Below are positions 33,489 to 42,524 of a stretch of DNA of 64,000 nt, one piece after another. Made by a program: the position numbers and the translations under genes. Origin of the DNA: Dyadobacter arcticus (GTDB lineage Bacteria; Bacteroidota; Bacteroidia; Cytophagales; Spirosomataceae); NCBI RefSeq assembly GCF_011762185.1, contig NZ_JAASQJ010000004.1:434001-498000 (forward strand). The letters run 5' to 3'. The stretch's first letter is position 1; each line of letters begins with the position of its first letter. The notes under the pieces are model-generated. The model was not told the origin of the DNA, did no database searches, and saw only the letters and a program-made list of their open reading frames with translations.

Positions 33489-34601
33489 ATGAGAACAACT
33501 GTTTTGTACCTGTTTATCACATTGCTTGCCTCCGGCCCAATTGCGGTTGCCCAGATAGACAAAAAGGCAACGAAGGAAACAAAGGCACTTTATAAAAATC
33601 TCGGTCTATTGGCCAAAGAACAGATCCTTTTCGGGCATCAGCATGCAACCGAGTATGGTCACGGATGGTTTGGGGACGAGGAGCGATCGGATGTCAAATC
33701 GGTAACCGGCTCACATCCGGCTGTAATTGGCATTGATTTCAGCGGATTGTCGGGGCGTTCGCAAGACGCAATGATAAGAACGAGCGAGGCGCTGCGGAGG
33801 AATGTGTTGGATACGTATAACCGGGGAGGTATTACCACCGCTGCCTGGCATTTCTCCAATCCGGCTTCCGGTGGTGGGTTTTATTGGAAGGATTCGGTTT
33901 CCGTGGCTGCCATGGCGCTAATCAAGCCGGGCGGGTCGCATCATGAGAAATATAAGGAGATATTGAAAAACGTAGCCTCTTTCGCCAACTCGCTCAAAGG
34001 GAACGACGGGACATTGGCACCACTGCTTTTCAGGCCTTATCACGAATTCGACGGGGATTGGTTCTGGTGGGGCAAAGGGCACACCTCCAGGGAAGATTTC
34101 ATTTCAGTCTGGCGATTTACGGTGAGCTATTTGCGCGATAGCTTGAATGTCCACAATTTCCTTTACACCTTCTCTCCCGACAATAAATTTAGCTCAGAAG
34201 CAGAGTTTCTGGAAAGATATCCGGGTGATGAATGGGTGGATATGGTAGGCATGGACAACTACGGGGACTTCGGCCGTGACGGTAAGTACAATCTGGAAGC
34301 AGGTTTGAAGAAATTGAAAATCGTTTCTGATTATGCCAAGAAAGCAGGCAAGCTGGCTGCATTTACGGAAACTGGTCTTGAATCAATCCCAAACCCCACC
34401 TGGTGGACAGAAACCTTATTGAAAACCTTAAAGGCTGAAAAAATGAACCTGGCTTATGTACTCGTCTGGCGAAACGATGCCAAAAGTCCCACCCATTATT
34501 ATGCGCCATACCCTGAGCAGGTCAGCGCGCCGGATTTTATGAAATTTTACAATGACCCTTACACCGTTTTCGAGAAGGACCTTCGGAACATTTACAAGTG
34601 A
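33489..34601 (+). CDS. GH26 beta-mannanase
   Basis: A 370-residue secreted glycoside hydrolase of family 26. After a signal peptide (LASGPIAVAQ) the (beta/alpha)8 barrel has the acid/base residue Glu186 in RPYHEFDGDWFWWG and the nucleophile Glu294 in AAFTETGLES. Activity is probably endo- or exo-beta-1,4-mannanase in the periplasm. The frame is open to 33408 but the ATG at 33489 begins the signal peptide. A possible promoter is TTG at 33428 and CATATTTG at 33453, with a 22-bp spacer, longer than usual. It is 27 bp before the UbiA-PKS gene, but no functional link is evident. Confidence 0.9.
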   Translation: MRTTVLYLFITLLASGPIAVAQIDKKATKETKALYKNLGLLAKEQILFGHQHATEYGHGWFGDEERSDVKSVTGSHPAVIGIDFSGLSGRSQDAMIRTSEALRRNVLDTYNRGGITTAAWHFSNPASGGGFYWKDSVSVAAMALIKPGGSHHEKYKEILKNVASFANSLKGNDGTLAPLLFRPYHEFDGDWFWWGKGHTSREDFISVWRFTVSYLRDSLNVHNFLYTFSPDNKFSSEAEFLERYPGDEWVDMVGMDNYGDFGRDGKYNLEAGLKKLKIVSDYAKKAGKLAAFTETGLESIPNPTWWTETLLKTLKAEKMNLAYVLVWRNDAKSPTHYYAPYPEQVSAPDFMKFYNDPYTVFEKDLRNIYK

Positions 34602-34628
34602 TTCGATGGATCAAAAACATATTGCTAA

Positions 34629-36596
34629 ATGGAGGGTATGCTAATTGATGGCAATACAATCAAACTGCTGAGGATACCTTTTTCCTTTTTTCTGATGCCT
34701 CTCTTCCTGTTTGCTTACAGCCAGGCAGAGAACATATTGCATCACCAGGCGTTGTGGTCTTTCCTGATCATTCACCTGCTTGTTTACCCGGCAAGCAATG
34801 GCTACAACAGCTTTGTTGACCGTGACGAAGGGAGCATTGGAGGACTGGAAAAGCCACCCATGCCCACTATTCAGCTTTTTTATCTGACCGTTTTTATGGA
34901 TGCCGCCGCAACCCTGCTGGCACTCATCTTCGTAAATGCATTGTTTGCGTTTTGTCTCGTGCTTTATATAGGCGCTTCACGCGCATATAGTTCGCGGCTG
35001 ATCAGGCTGAAAAGGTATCCAATAGCGGGCTTTCTGACGGTCGCTTTTTTTCAGGGAGCATTCACTTATTATATGTCTGTGGCTGGTGTTTCGGGGAATG
35101 GATTGCCGCTGAGCCGTGAAAATATCTATGTGCTCCTGGGTTGCTCTTTTCAAATTGCCGGCGCATATCCGTTGACGCAGGTGTACCAGCACGAGCAGGA
35201 TCTGAAAGATGGGATTACAACCCTAAGCTATAAATTGGGCTATTTGGGCACATTTCTGTTCACCGGCCTGATGTTTTTGCTCTGTAATGTGTTTTATTAC
35301 TTGTACTTTACAGCTAAGGGCATTGGAATGATTTTTTATATTATCCAGGTATTCTTCATCCCCATCGTGCTCTATTTCGGCTACTGGTTCTATCAGGTTT
35401 GGAAAGACAGAAAGCAGGCGAATTTCAGTAATACAATGCGAATGAACTGGATCGCATCGATATGCATGAATGGTTGTTTCCTAGTACTAATCATTATCAA
35501 CAGAATTCCTTTGAGTTACATATCAGCCATTGAAACCGCCGTCCCCGATCATTGCTATACGCAGGAAGCACTTTCCGAATTTTACATCAGATCAACAGAC
35601 GATTTAATCAATAAAAGAAAGATCAGGATCGTAGCCGGTAAGACAGGAATTGAGAAACGGTACTCTGTTCTTTCTGATTTTGACCAAACGCCTGCAAATT
35701 ATCAATTCTTCAACCAATCAGCCGACCTTCTTCCCGAACCGAATCTCACCCAAAGAATGCGGGTTTACCAGGAACACGCTACAAAGCTTTCCATCAAAGC
35801 CATTGAAAAAATCAGGGATTTTCATCAGATTAAACATTCGATTTCGCATTTAATTACCGTTACCTGTACCGGTTTGTCCGCACCGGGGCTGGATGTGGAA
35901 TTGATGCGGGAATTACATTTAAAACCAACGATCCAGCGCAGCAGCATTAATTTTATGGGATGCAACGCGGCCATCATTGCATTGAAAAACGCGGATGCAA
36001 TCTGTAAAAGTCAGCCCAATGCACGCGTGTTGGTGGTGTGTACCGAACTGTGTACCATTCATTTCCAAAAACAATATAATGACGACTACCTGCTGTCCAA
36101 CCTGCTTTTCGGGGATGGATCGGTGGCGGTACTGGTAGATTCCAAACCGTCTAGGAATTATATACATGAAGTTGAAATCAACACATTCAATTCCATGATT
36201 TTGCACAATGGCTATTCAGATATGGCATGGCGGCTTTCGGAAACCGGTTTTATTATGAACCTATCCTCTTATGTCCCGGATTTGATCCGGAAAAGCATCA
36301 AACCCATGCTTGCGGCCGTAGGCCTGGAGCCGGACGATTACAAACATTGGGCGGTGCATCCCGGCGGAAAACGGATTGTGGACGACTTTGCTGCGGCATT
36401 GGAACTGGACAAATGTTTTCTTGCACCTACCTATAATGTCCTGAAAAATTATGGCAATATGTCGTCCCCAACGGTGCTTTTTGTTTTAAAGGACGTGATT
36501 GAAAAAGCGAAGCCGGAAAATCAGGGAAATCGCATTTTTGCAGCTGCATTTGGCCCAGGGCTAAGTATCGAAACCATGCAGCTCAGCTATGTTTAG
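34629..36596 (+). CDS. UbiA prenyltransferase - type III polyketide synthase fusion
   Basis: A single 655-codon frame joining two enzymes. Residues ~1-295 form a UbiA-type membrane prenyltransferase with about eight or nine membrane segments and two acidic motifs: N57-x6-D64-x-D66 (NGYNSFVDRDEG) and EQDLKDG at 189-195. Residues ~300-655 form a type III polyketide synthase (chalcone-synthase fold) with catalytic Cys445 (MGCNAA), His577 (HPGGKR) and Asn610 (YGNMSS). The junction is seamless: the last membrane helix is followed at once by PLSYISAIETAVPDH, the usual PKS start. The PKS would make an alkylpyrone or alkylresorcinol from an acyl-CoA starter and malonyl-CoA, and the membrane half would add a prenyl tail. 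It overlaps the methyltransferase gene by 8 bp. Confidence 0.85.
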   Translation: MEGMLIDGNTIKLLRIPFSFFLMPLFLFAYSQAENILHHQALWSFLIIHLLVYPASNGYNSFVDRDEGSIGGLEKPPMPTIQLFYLTVFMDAAATLLALIFVNALFAFCLVLYIGASRAYSSRLIRLKRYPIAGFLTVAFFQGAFTYYMSVAGVSGNGLPLSRENIYVLLGCSFQIAGAYPLTQVYQHEQDLKDGITTLSYKLGYLGTFLFTGLMFLLCNVFYYLYFTAKGIGMIFYIIQVFFIPIVLYFGYWFYQVWKDRKQANFSNTMRMNWIASICMNGCFLVLIIINRIPLSYISAIETAVPDHCYTQEALSEFYIRSTDDLINKRKIRIVAGKTGIEKRYSVLSDFDQTPANYQFFNQSADLLPEPNLTQRMRVYQEHATKLSIKAIEKIRDFHQIKHSISHLITVTCTGLSAPGLDVELMRELHLKPTIQRSSINFMGCNAAIIALKNADAICKSQPNARVLVVCTELCTIHFQKQYNDDYLLSNLLFGDGSVAVLVDSKPSRNYIHEVEINTFNSMILHNGYSDMAWRLSETGFIMNLSSYVPDLIRKSIKPMLAAVGLEPDDYKHWAVHPGGKRIVDDFAAALELDKCFLAPTYNVLKNYGNMSSPTVLFVLKDVIEKAKPENQGNRIFAAAFGPGLSIETMQLSYV

Positions 36597-37284
36597 GGCG
36601 AGAAGCAACAAAAAAGAATTGCTTGACCAGCAGGACATTCCCGCCGCCGACCTATTTCAAAACCTTCGGGAACTGGATTTTATCAACCATTGGCTGGGCG
36701 GTTATAACATTTCATTTTCCGCATTAAAGAAGGTTTTAAGAAAAGACCAGTCCTATATTTTGGCTGACATTGGATGTGGGGGAGGAGATACCCTCAAAAG
36801 GATTGCTAATTGGAACAGAAAAGCGAATTTGAAGCTGGAACTGTATGGGATTGACCTAAAACCAGTGTGCATTGAATATGCGCAGGTCAATTTGGAAAAC
36901 AAATCTGTAAAGCTGATCTGCGATGATTACCGCAATCTTTTCAATCATCTGACAAAAGCAGATATCATTCACGCCTGCCTCTTTTGTCACCATCTCAACA
37001 ATCAGCAGTTAATTGATTTAATGCAATTTGTGGCGAAACATAAGGCAATCCTGATTATCAACGATCTGGAAAGAAATCCGATGGCTTACTACTCTATAAA
37101 ATGGCTCACGAGCCTGTTTTCCAAGTCCTATCTTGTCAAAAATGACGCGCCGTTATCAGTTTTGCGGGGTTTTAAGAAAAAAGAATGGCAAAGCATTATG
37201 CAGGAAGCAGGGGTTAAGCAATATTCTATAATCAATAAATGGGCATTCAGGCACGAGGTCATTGTTTATGGAAACAGTTTATGA
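36589..37284 (+). CDS. Class I SAM-dependent methyltransferase
   Basis: A 231-residue methyltransferase with the SAM-binding motif LADIGCGGGDTLKRI near residue 63 and the acidic end of beta-2 in LYGIDLKP. It overlaps the PKS fusion by 8 bp and the FAD gene by 17 bp, so the three are translationally coupled. Type III PKS clusters often carry an O- or C-methyltransferase for the polyketide (established for alkylresorcinol/alkylpyrone systems); that role is inferred. Confidence 0.88.
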   Translation: MFRARSNKKELLDQQDIPAADLFQNLRELDFINHWLGGYNISFSALKKVLRKDQSYILADIGCGGGDTLKRIANWNRKANLKLELYGIDLKPVCIEYAQVNLENKSVKLICDDYRNLFNHLTKADIIHACLFCHHLNNQQLIDLMQFVAKHKAILIINDLERNPMAYYSIKWLTSLFSKSYLVKNDAPLSVLRGFKKKEWQSIMQEAGVKQYSIINKWAFRHEVIVYGNSL

Positions 37285-38401
37285 TTGTGCGATCATTGGC
37301 GGGGGGCTGGCCGGATTAGGTCTGTCCATTCAGCTTGCCGACCACGGGCTATCCGTTGTTCTTTTTGAAAAAAATAAATATCCATTCCATAAAGTCTGCG
37401 GCGAATACATTTCTATGGAAAGCCGCGATTTCCTGATCAGTCTTGGCTTGCCTTATGATCAGCTTGACTTGCCCGTTATCAATCAATTAGGTATCAGCTC
37501 CGAGAAGGGATTTATGCTGGAACACAACCTGCAATTGGGTGGCTTCGGCATTAGCAGGTACCACCTCGACGATCAGTTGTGCAAAATTGCATTGCAAAAA
37601 GGCGTCTCTGTTTTGCAGGGATGCCGGGTGAATGATGTAAAGGATATCGGTCATGAAACCTATGAAATTCAAACTTCACAAGGCAATTTTCAATCCAAAA
37701 TTGTGTGTGGGAGTTATGGAAAGTATACGCCGCAATTCATCAACCTGGAAGGCAACAATTCCCAAAAGGAAAACGCTCCCAATAACTACATTGGAGTAAA
37801 ATATCATGTTAAAACCGATCTTCCTGCCAATCGCATTGAACTACATAATTTCAAAGACGGTTATTGCGGAGTTTCCAAAGTGGATCAGGAATGGCATTGT
37901 CTCTGTTATCTCACAACGGCAAAAAATTTGCAGGATAACAGCAAGGATATCAGGGCGATGGAGCAAAATGTGCTGCATAAAAACCCGTTTCTAAAAAAAT
38001 ATTTTAACGATTCCGAGTTTGTCAATGCGCAGCCTTTGGTAATCAGCAATGTTCATTTCGATAAGAAGCAAACCGATTCGCAGGGGATATTTTTAATAGG
38101 TGACGCGGCCGGTTCAATTACGCCCCTTTGTGGCAATGGCATGAGCATGGGTATGCGGGCATCCAAGTTGCTCGCCCGTGAATTGGTTTTGTTTTGTGAA
38201 AAAAAGCAATCAAAAGAACAGGCAATGTTGGCTTATAAAAAATCCTGGGATAAGGCGTTCAACAGCCGCATAATGGCGGGTTATTATCTGCAAAACCTTT
38301 TTGGAAAGCGTACGACGACGGATCTGGCGCTCAGGTTCTTGTCAAAAATGCCTGGTTTAACCAATAAGCTGGTATCCTTAACCCACGGCCAGCCATTTTA
38401 A
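37268..38401 (+). CDS. FAD-dependent oxidoreductase (geranylgeranyl-reductase/monooxygenase type)
   Basis: A 377-residue flavoprotein with an N-terminal Rossmann motif CAIIGGGLAGLGLSIQLAD, the family box FHKVCGEYIS, and the second FAD motif FLIGDAAGSITPLCGNGMSMG. It resembles geranylgeranyl reductases and aromatic monooxygenases, so it could hydroxylate the phenolic ring toward a quinone or reduce the prenyl chain. The ATG at 37268 is preferred over the TTG at 37262. The stop overlaps the stop of the convergent lycopene cyclase gene (TTAA shared by both). Confidence 0.87.
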   Translation: METVYDCAIIGGGLAGLGLSIQLADHGLSVVLFEKNKYPFHKVCGEYISMESRDFLISLGLPYDQLDLPVINQLGISSEKGFMLEHNLQLGGFGISRYHLDDQLCKIALQKGVSVLQGCRVNDVKDIGHETYEIQTSQGNFQSKIVCGSYGKYTPQFINLEGNNSQKENAPNNYIGVKYHVKTDLPANRIELHNFKDGYCGVSKVDQEWHCLCYLTTAKNLQDNSKDIRAMEQNVLHKNPFLKKYFNDSEFVNAQPLVISNVHFDKKQTDSQGIFLIGDAAGSITPLCGNGMSMGMRASKLLARELVLFCEKKQSKEQAMLAYKKSWDKAFNSRIMAGYYLQNLFGKRTTTDLALRFLSKMPGLTNKLVSLTHGQPF

Positions 38402-39099
38402 ATGGCGCTTTTAGCTTCGCGCTTGCTCAAAAAGTATTCGAAAAGGTAGGTATTGAGCAAAAGCATCAGCATTCCATAAAAAAGGTCCTCGAAAGGGATT
38501 GTCAGAAAACGAAAGCCAATATTCTCGGCATCATTGTACCATACAACCGGCTCGTCCAGCCCGGTTCCCGTGAGAATACCATTGACAATAATGAATGGAA
38601 TGATCAGGAAAAGATGTGAGAAGTAAAAGAGGCTCAGCCACTTTACTTTTGCAATAAACTGCAAGTAGCAGAGGAACAAAACGAGTCCAGCCGCTGTGGA
38701 GGTCGTATAATATCTCCCAAAAAACAACACCCCGATCATCAGCGTGAAGCAAAGAAAGAACCCTGTGATGAGATTTTCAAACCTGATCCGGTATTCACTG
38801 CCCCAAAAGATTTTGAAACAATAGTAGGTGAAAAGACAGGCGTAAGGAATGCAAATGAAAAACAGGATCTCTTCTATTGGTAAACCAAAAAGAGGGAGAC
38901 CGATCAGATATTTCGGCGTAAATCCCCAAACGCCGATTTTTGTGAAGTAGCTATCCCAGATTATAAACGGAACTGCCGCAATCAGAATAGCAGGCCAAAG
39001 TGCCGACCATTTTTTATAAAGTGCTATTTTGGGATGAAATGAGAAGAGTAATGGGACGGAAATGGCGGCCAAATCGACGATCAGGTAAAGGAAATTCAT
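38398..39099 (-). CDS. Lycopene beta-cyclase (CrtYcd/CarRA type)
   Basis: A 233-residue membrane protein with two internally related halves of three helices, each with the cyclase box: PIEEILFF in the first half and PFEDLFYG in the second. This is the fused form of the heterodimeric CrtYc-CrtYd cyclase, not the FAD-type CrtY. It cyclises lycopene to beta-carotene in the inner membrane. It is the last gene of the carotenoid operon and overlaps crtZ by 4 bp. The 3' end overlaps the convergent FAD gene by 4 bp. Confidence 0.92.
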   Translation of the reverse strand: MNFLYLIVDLAAISVPLLFSFHPKIALYKKWSALWPAILIAAVPFIIWDSYFTKIGVWGFTPKYLIGLPLFGLPIEEILFFICIPYACLFTYYCFKIFWGSEYRIRFENLITGFFLCFTLMIGVLFFGRYYTTSTAAGLVLFLCYLQFIAKVKWLSLFYFSHLFLIIPFIIVNGILTGTGLDEPVVWYNDAENIGFRFLTIPFEDLFYGMLMLLLNTYLFEYFLSKREAKSAI

Positions 39100-39569
39100 C
39101 TGACAGCCGCTTTTTTTGCTTCACGAAAATATTTCAGCGGAACCCACAACATTCCAAAGCATTCCCCTTCCTGTTTGCCCAGATGTTTGTGGTGCATTTT
39201 ATGAGCGCGCCGGATGGCCTTCAAATAAACAGAATCGGTATTCCTGAAAATTTTGAAACGCTGATGGATGAAAATATCATGGACAATAAAATACGCAAAC
39301 CCATAAATGGTAATGCCGAGCCCGATAAAAAACAGGTAACTGAACCCCTGGTTTAGTCCAAGCCATAATAAGGTGATGCCAGGTGTTGCGAAGATCACAA
39401 AGAAGTAGTCGTTCTTCTCAAAGAAATCGCCGTCGTCGCGCTGGTGGTGGTCGTGATGCAATGACCACAAAGCACCATGCATCAGGTACTTATGCGCCAG
39501 CCAGGCCACACATTCCATTCCAACAAAGGCGGCAATCACAATCATTGTATTGATAATCCAGGGACTCAT
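39096..39569 (-). CDS. crtZ: Beta-carotene hydroxylase
   Basis: A 157-residue membrane protein of the fatty-acid-hydroxylase superfamily. The di-iron histidine boxes are HKYLMH, HHDHH, HDIFIHQ and HKMHHKH. It adds hydroxyl groups to beta-ionone rings, giving zeaxanthin from beta-carotene. It overlaps the lycopene cyclase gene by 4 bp and lies 17 bp after idi in the operon. Confidence 0.93.
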   Translation of the reverse strand: MSPWIINTMIVIAAFVGMECVAWLAHKYLMHGALWSLHHDHHQRDDGDFFEKNDYFFVIFATPGITLLWLGLNQGFSYLFFIGLGITIYGFAYFIVHDIFIHQRFKIFRNTDSVYLKAIRRAHKMHHKHLGKQEGECFGMLWVPLKYFREAKKAAVR

Positions 39570-39586
39570 ATTTTACGCTTCGATAG

Positions 39587-40108
39587 TCAACTTTTTACAG
39601 GTATTTTTTCAATTACTTCATTAATACATATCTTAAACCATTCAGTATAGGTATCGGGATTCTGACCCATATCGTCCTTAATATCAACTGGTTTCATATA
39701 TTTGTAACTCATTGCTTCTGAAAGGTCCAGCTCAGGTTTTGCGTCCGAAATACCCCAGAATACATGGTCAAGTTCATTCTCGGTGAGGCCGTTCTCCAGG
39801 CTGGCGTGGTATTGAAATGAGAATAAAAATTGCAGGTCAGCATTGATCCCCATTTCCTCCTCCAATCTCCTGACCGCCCCGTGGTGTGCCGCCTCATCTG
39901 GCAGGGGATGACTGCAACAGGTATTGGACCAAAGTCCCTCCGAATGATATTTGCCAAAAGCGCGTTGCTGCAATAGCATTTCCCCTTTTGAATTAAAAAT
40001 AAAAACCGAAAACGCGCGGTGCAGAACACCCTTCTGATGTGCTTCCAACTTAGGCATCAGGCCAATTTCCAGATCATTTTCATTTACCAATACTACCTGA
40101 TCATTCAT
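39587..40108 (-). CDS. idi: Isopentenyl-diphosphate delta-isomerase (type 1)
   Basis: A 173-residue Nudix-fold isomerase. Catalytic Cys in NTCCSHP and the metal-binding Glu box RRLEEEMGI are present; the N-terminal HRAFSVFIFNSKGEML is typical of type 1 enzymes. It converts IPP to DMAPP, which feeds GGPP and carotenoid synthesis, and possibly the prenyl donor used by the neighbouring UbiA. A 70-bp gap separates it from crtB, so it might have its own expression signal. Confidence 0.95.
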   Translation of the reverse strand: MNDQVVLVNENDLEIGLMPKLEAHQKGVLHRAFSVFIFNSKGEMLLQQRAFGKYHSEGLWSNTCCSHPLPDEAAHHGAVRRLEEEMGINADLQFLFSFQYHASLENGLTENELDHVFWGISDAKPELDLSEAMSYKYMKPVDIKDDMGQNPDTYTEWFKICINEVIEKIPVKS

Positions 40109-40178
40109 AAATTATAGAGTTATACCTTTCGGATGGCTAATAGACAGATTTCTTTGATGTGAACACAACAAGAAAACG

Positions 40179-41015
40179 TCACAAAAGGTCTAACTGATGC
40201 CGTAACAATGAACGAAACATCAATCCGATTTTATCATAATCCGGAATTCTGATGCGTGCGTCCATTACTTTTTCTGGCGGCGTCTGTTTAATTCGTAAAA
40301 AGAGCTTTTTATAATAATAGTAAGCCAGATATACGCCCCGACGGGCGCCTGATGGAAGTTTCTTGATGCCAATCAATGCCTGCTCAAAATCTTCTTCTAT
40401 TTCTTGCTGGATCACTTCTTTATCCCGATCGGAAAAATGGCTGAAATTGACGCCCGGGAAGTACGTACGTCCCAAATCCATATAATCTGCTTTCAAGTCA
40501 CGCAGGAAATTAACTTTCTGAAAAGCAGCCCCCAGTTTCATGGCATAAGGTTTCAGTTCCTGATAAATTTCATTGTTTCCTTCCGAGAACACCCTGAGAC
40601 ACATTAATCCAACCACTTCCGCCGATCCAAGAATGTATTCGCTGTACGAATCTGCGGTATGTTCCTTCTGGCGCAGGTCCGTCTCCATGCTTTTAAGAAA
40701 CGTATCGATCAGCTCCCATTCAATATGGTAGGCATGCACTACATGCTGAAAGCTGTTCAGGATGGGGTTAATGCTGATCTTTTCACGGATCGCTTCGAGC
40801 GTATCAACCCGGATCTTGTTCATCATCAGCTCTTTATTATAGCCGTGGAAGCTGTCCACGATTTCGTCGGCGAGACGTACAAAGCCGTAAATGCCATAAA
40901 TGGGATTGTGGAAATCCGCTTTCAGAAAATGGATTCCCAGTGAAAAGGAAGTGCTGTAAAGTTGCGTTGTCTTTTTACTACAAGACGCAGATAAACTGTC
41001 GTACAGGGTTTTCAT
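40179..41015 (-). CDS. crtB: Phytoene synthase
   Basis: A 278-residue trans-isoprenyl diphosphate synthase (squalene/phytoene synthase family). The first Asp-rich motif is in VRLADEIVDSFHG; the second is in FLRDLKADYMDLGRTYFPG. It joins two GGPP molecules to phytoene. It starts 3 bp after crtI ends, so the genes are coupled. No GGPP synthase gene (crtE) is in the window, so GGPP must come from elsewhere. Confidence 0.95.
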   Translation of the reverse strand: MKTLYDSLSASCSKKTTQLYSTSFSLGIHFLKADFHNPIYGIYGFVRLADEIVDSFHGYNKELMMNKIRVDTLEAIREKISINPILNSFQHVVHAYHIEWELIDTFLKSMETDLRQKEHTADSYSEYILGSAEVVGLMCLRVFSEGNNEIYQELKPYAMKLGAAFQKVNFLRDLKADYMDLGRTYFPGVNFSHFSDRDKEVIQQEIEEDFEQALIGIKKLPSGARRGVYLAYYYYKKLFLRIKQTPPEKVMDARIRIPDYDKIGLMFRSLLRHQLDLL

Positions 41016-41018
41016 GAC

Positions 41019-42524
41019 CTATTTGTTTAAAAACTTCATTAATTCGTTCGCCGCAATTTGTCCGGATATGATCGATGGAGGTACACCTGGTCCCGGCACA
41101 GTCAACTGGCCGGCGTAGAACAGGTTTTTCACCTTCTTACTTTTCAGTTTTGGCTTAAAAATGGCGGTCTGCATCAATGTATTGGCCAGTCCGTAAGCAT
41201 TGCCCTGATAGGCATTGTAATCGTGGACAAAGTCAGATACAGAATAGCTTTTTTTGAACACCACGTGGTTTCTGATGTTTTCCCCGGCAAACTTTTCAAG
41301 CCTGTCCATCAATATATTATAATAATTTTCACGAACGGGCGAAGGATCTTTCAAACCGGTAGCTATGGGCATTAATACGAAGATATTCTCGCTTCCCTCA
41401 GGAGCTACCGTTGGGTCGGTTTTAGACGGGCAGCAAACATAGAAAAGCGGTCGCGAAGGCCACTTTTTGTCTTCATAGATTTCAATGGCATGCTTTTCAA
41501 AATTCTCGTCAAAAAACAGATTATGGTGACGTAACCGTGCCACTTTTTTATTTACACCCAAATAAAACAGTAAACAGGAAGGGGCAAAAGTACGGCTGTC
41601 CCAATACGATTCGGGATAGGAGCGGTTTTCCAAATCCAATAGCGCTGTTTCAATGTGATGGTAGTCTGCACTGCCCACCACCGCATCGCTGCGATGCCTG
41701 TTTCCATTTGAATGTATGTGTGTAATCATCCTTTTATCCGTCTCTAGCCACTTCACATCTTGCGAAGTGGCAAATGTGACCCCTGCTTTTTCCGCAATAT
41801 CCCTGAATGATCGGACCACTTTGCCAAATCCGCCCATTGGATAAAAAGTGCCTTGTTTCAACGCGGAGAAATTCATCAGGCTATATAATGCAGGCGTATC
41901 CTTTGGCATTGCGCCGAGGAAAAGCACAGGGAATTCAATGAGTGCCAGCAGCCGGGGATCCTTGAAATATTTCCGGACATGTTTACTGAAAGAAGTGAAC
42001 ACTTGCAGCCGCAAAGCGTCTTTAAACAATTTTAAGCTAAAAAATTCTGTGACGGAATTTCCTGGCTTGTAAACCATTTCATGCATTCCGGTCATGTATT
42101 TGAACTCGCCTTCAGTGATAAATTTGCGCAGTTTAGAAGCGCTGCCGGCTTCAATACTTTCAAAAAGCTCGCATATATCTTCGAAGTCTTCGGGAATATC
42201 CAACACATCACCCACACCAAAAATAACTGCGAAACCAGGATCCAGTTTTTTTAAATCGTAAAAATCACTGGAATCTGAGTCAAAGATCTTGTAAAAACGG
42301 TCGTAAACGTCGGGCATCCAATACCAGCTTGGCCCCATATCAAACAAAAAACCATTTGCCGAAAAAGTTCTCGCCCTACCACCAACTTGCTCATTCTTCT
42401 CAAATACGGTCACATTTGCCCCATTTTTTGCCAAGATAGCCGAAGCTGCAAGACCAGCAAATCCCGAACCAATGACTGATATTTCAGCAGGCTTATCACC
42501 TTTTATTATTTTGTTATGATGCAT
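41019..42524 (-). CDS. crtI: Phytoene desaturase
   Basis: A 501-residue CrtI-type flavoprotein: dinucleotide motif ISVIGSGFAGLAASAILAKN, FEKNEQVGGRA, and the C-terminal carotenoid-dehydrogenase signature NLFYAGQLTVPGPGVPPSI. It converts phytoene to lycopene in several desaturation steps. It overlaps the carH gene by 11 bp and is followed by crtB. Confidence 0.95.
   Translation of the reverse strand: MHHNKIIKGDKPAEISVIGSGFAGLAASAILAKNGANVTVFEKNEQVGGRARTFSANGFLFDMGPSWYWMPDVYDRFYKIFDSDSSDFYDLKKLDPGFAVIFGVGDVLDIPEDFEDICELFESIEAGSASKLRKFITEGEFKYMTGMHEMVYKPGNSVTEFFSLKLFKDALRLQVFTSFSKHVRKYFKDPRLLALIEFPVLFLGAMPKDTPALYSLMNFSALKQGTFYPMGGFGKVVRSFRDIAEKAGVTFATSQDVKWLETDKRMITHIHSNGNRHRSDAVVGSADYHHIETALLDLENRSYPESYWDSRTFAPSCLLFYLGVNKKVARLRHHNLFFDENFEKHAIEIYEDKKWPSRPLFYVCCPSKTDPTVAPEGSENIFVLMPIATGLKDPSPVRENYYNILMDRLEKFAGENIRNHVVFKKSYSVSDFVHDYNAYQGNAYGLANTLMQTAIFKPKLKSKKVKNLFYAGQLTVPGPGVPPSIISGQIAANELMKFLNK

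Noticed and set aside
39000..39356. 118-codon plus-strand ORF inside lycopene cyclase/crtZ
   Set aside because: It is antisense to two clear enzymes with conserved motifs and shows no domain.
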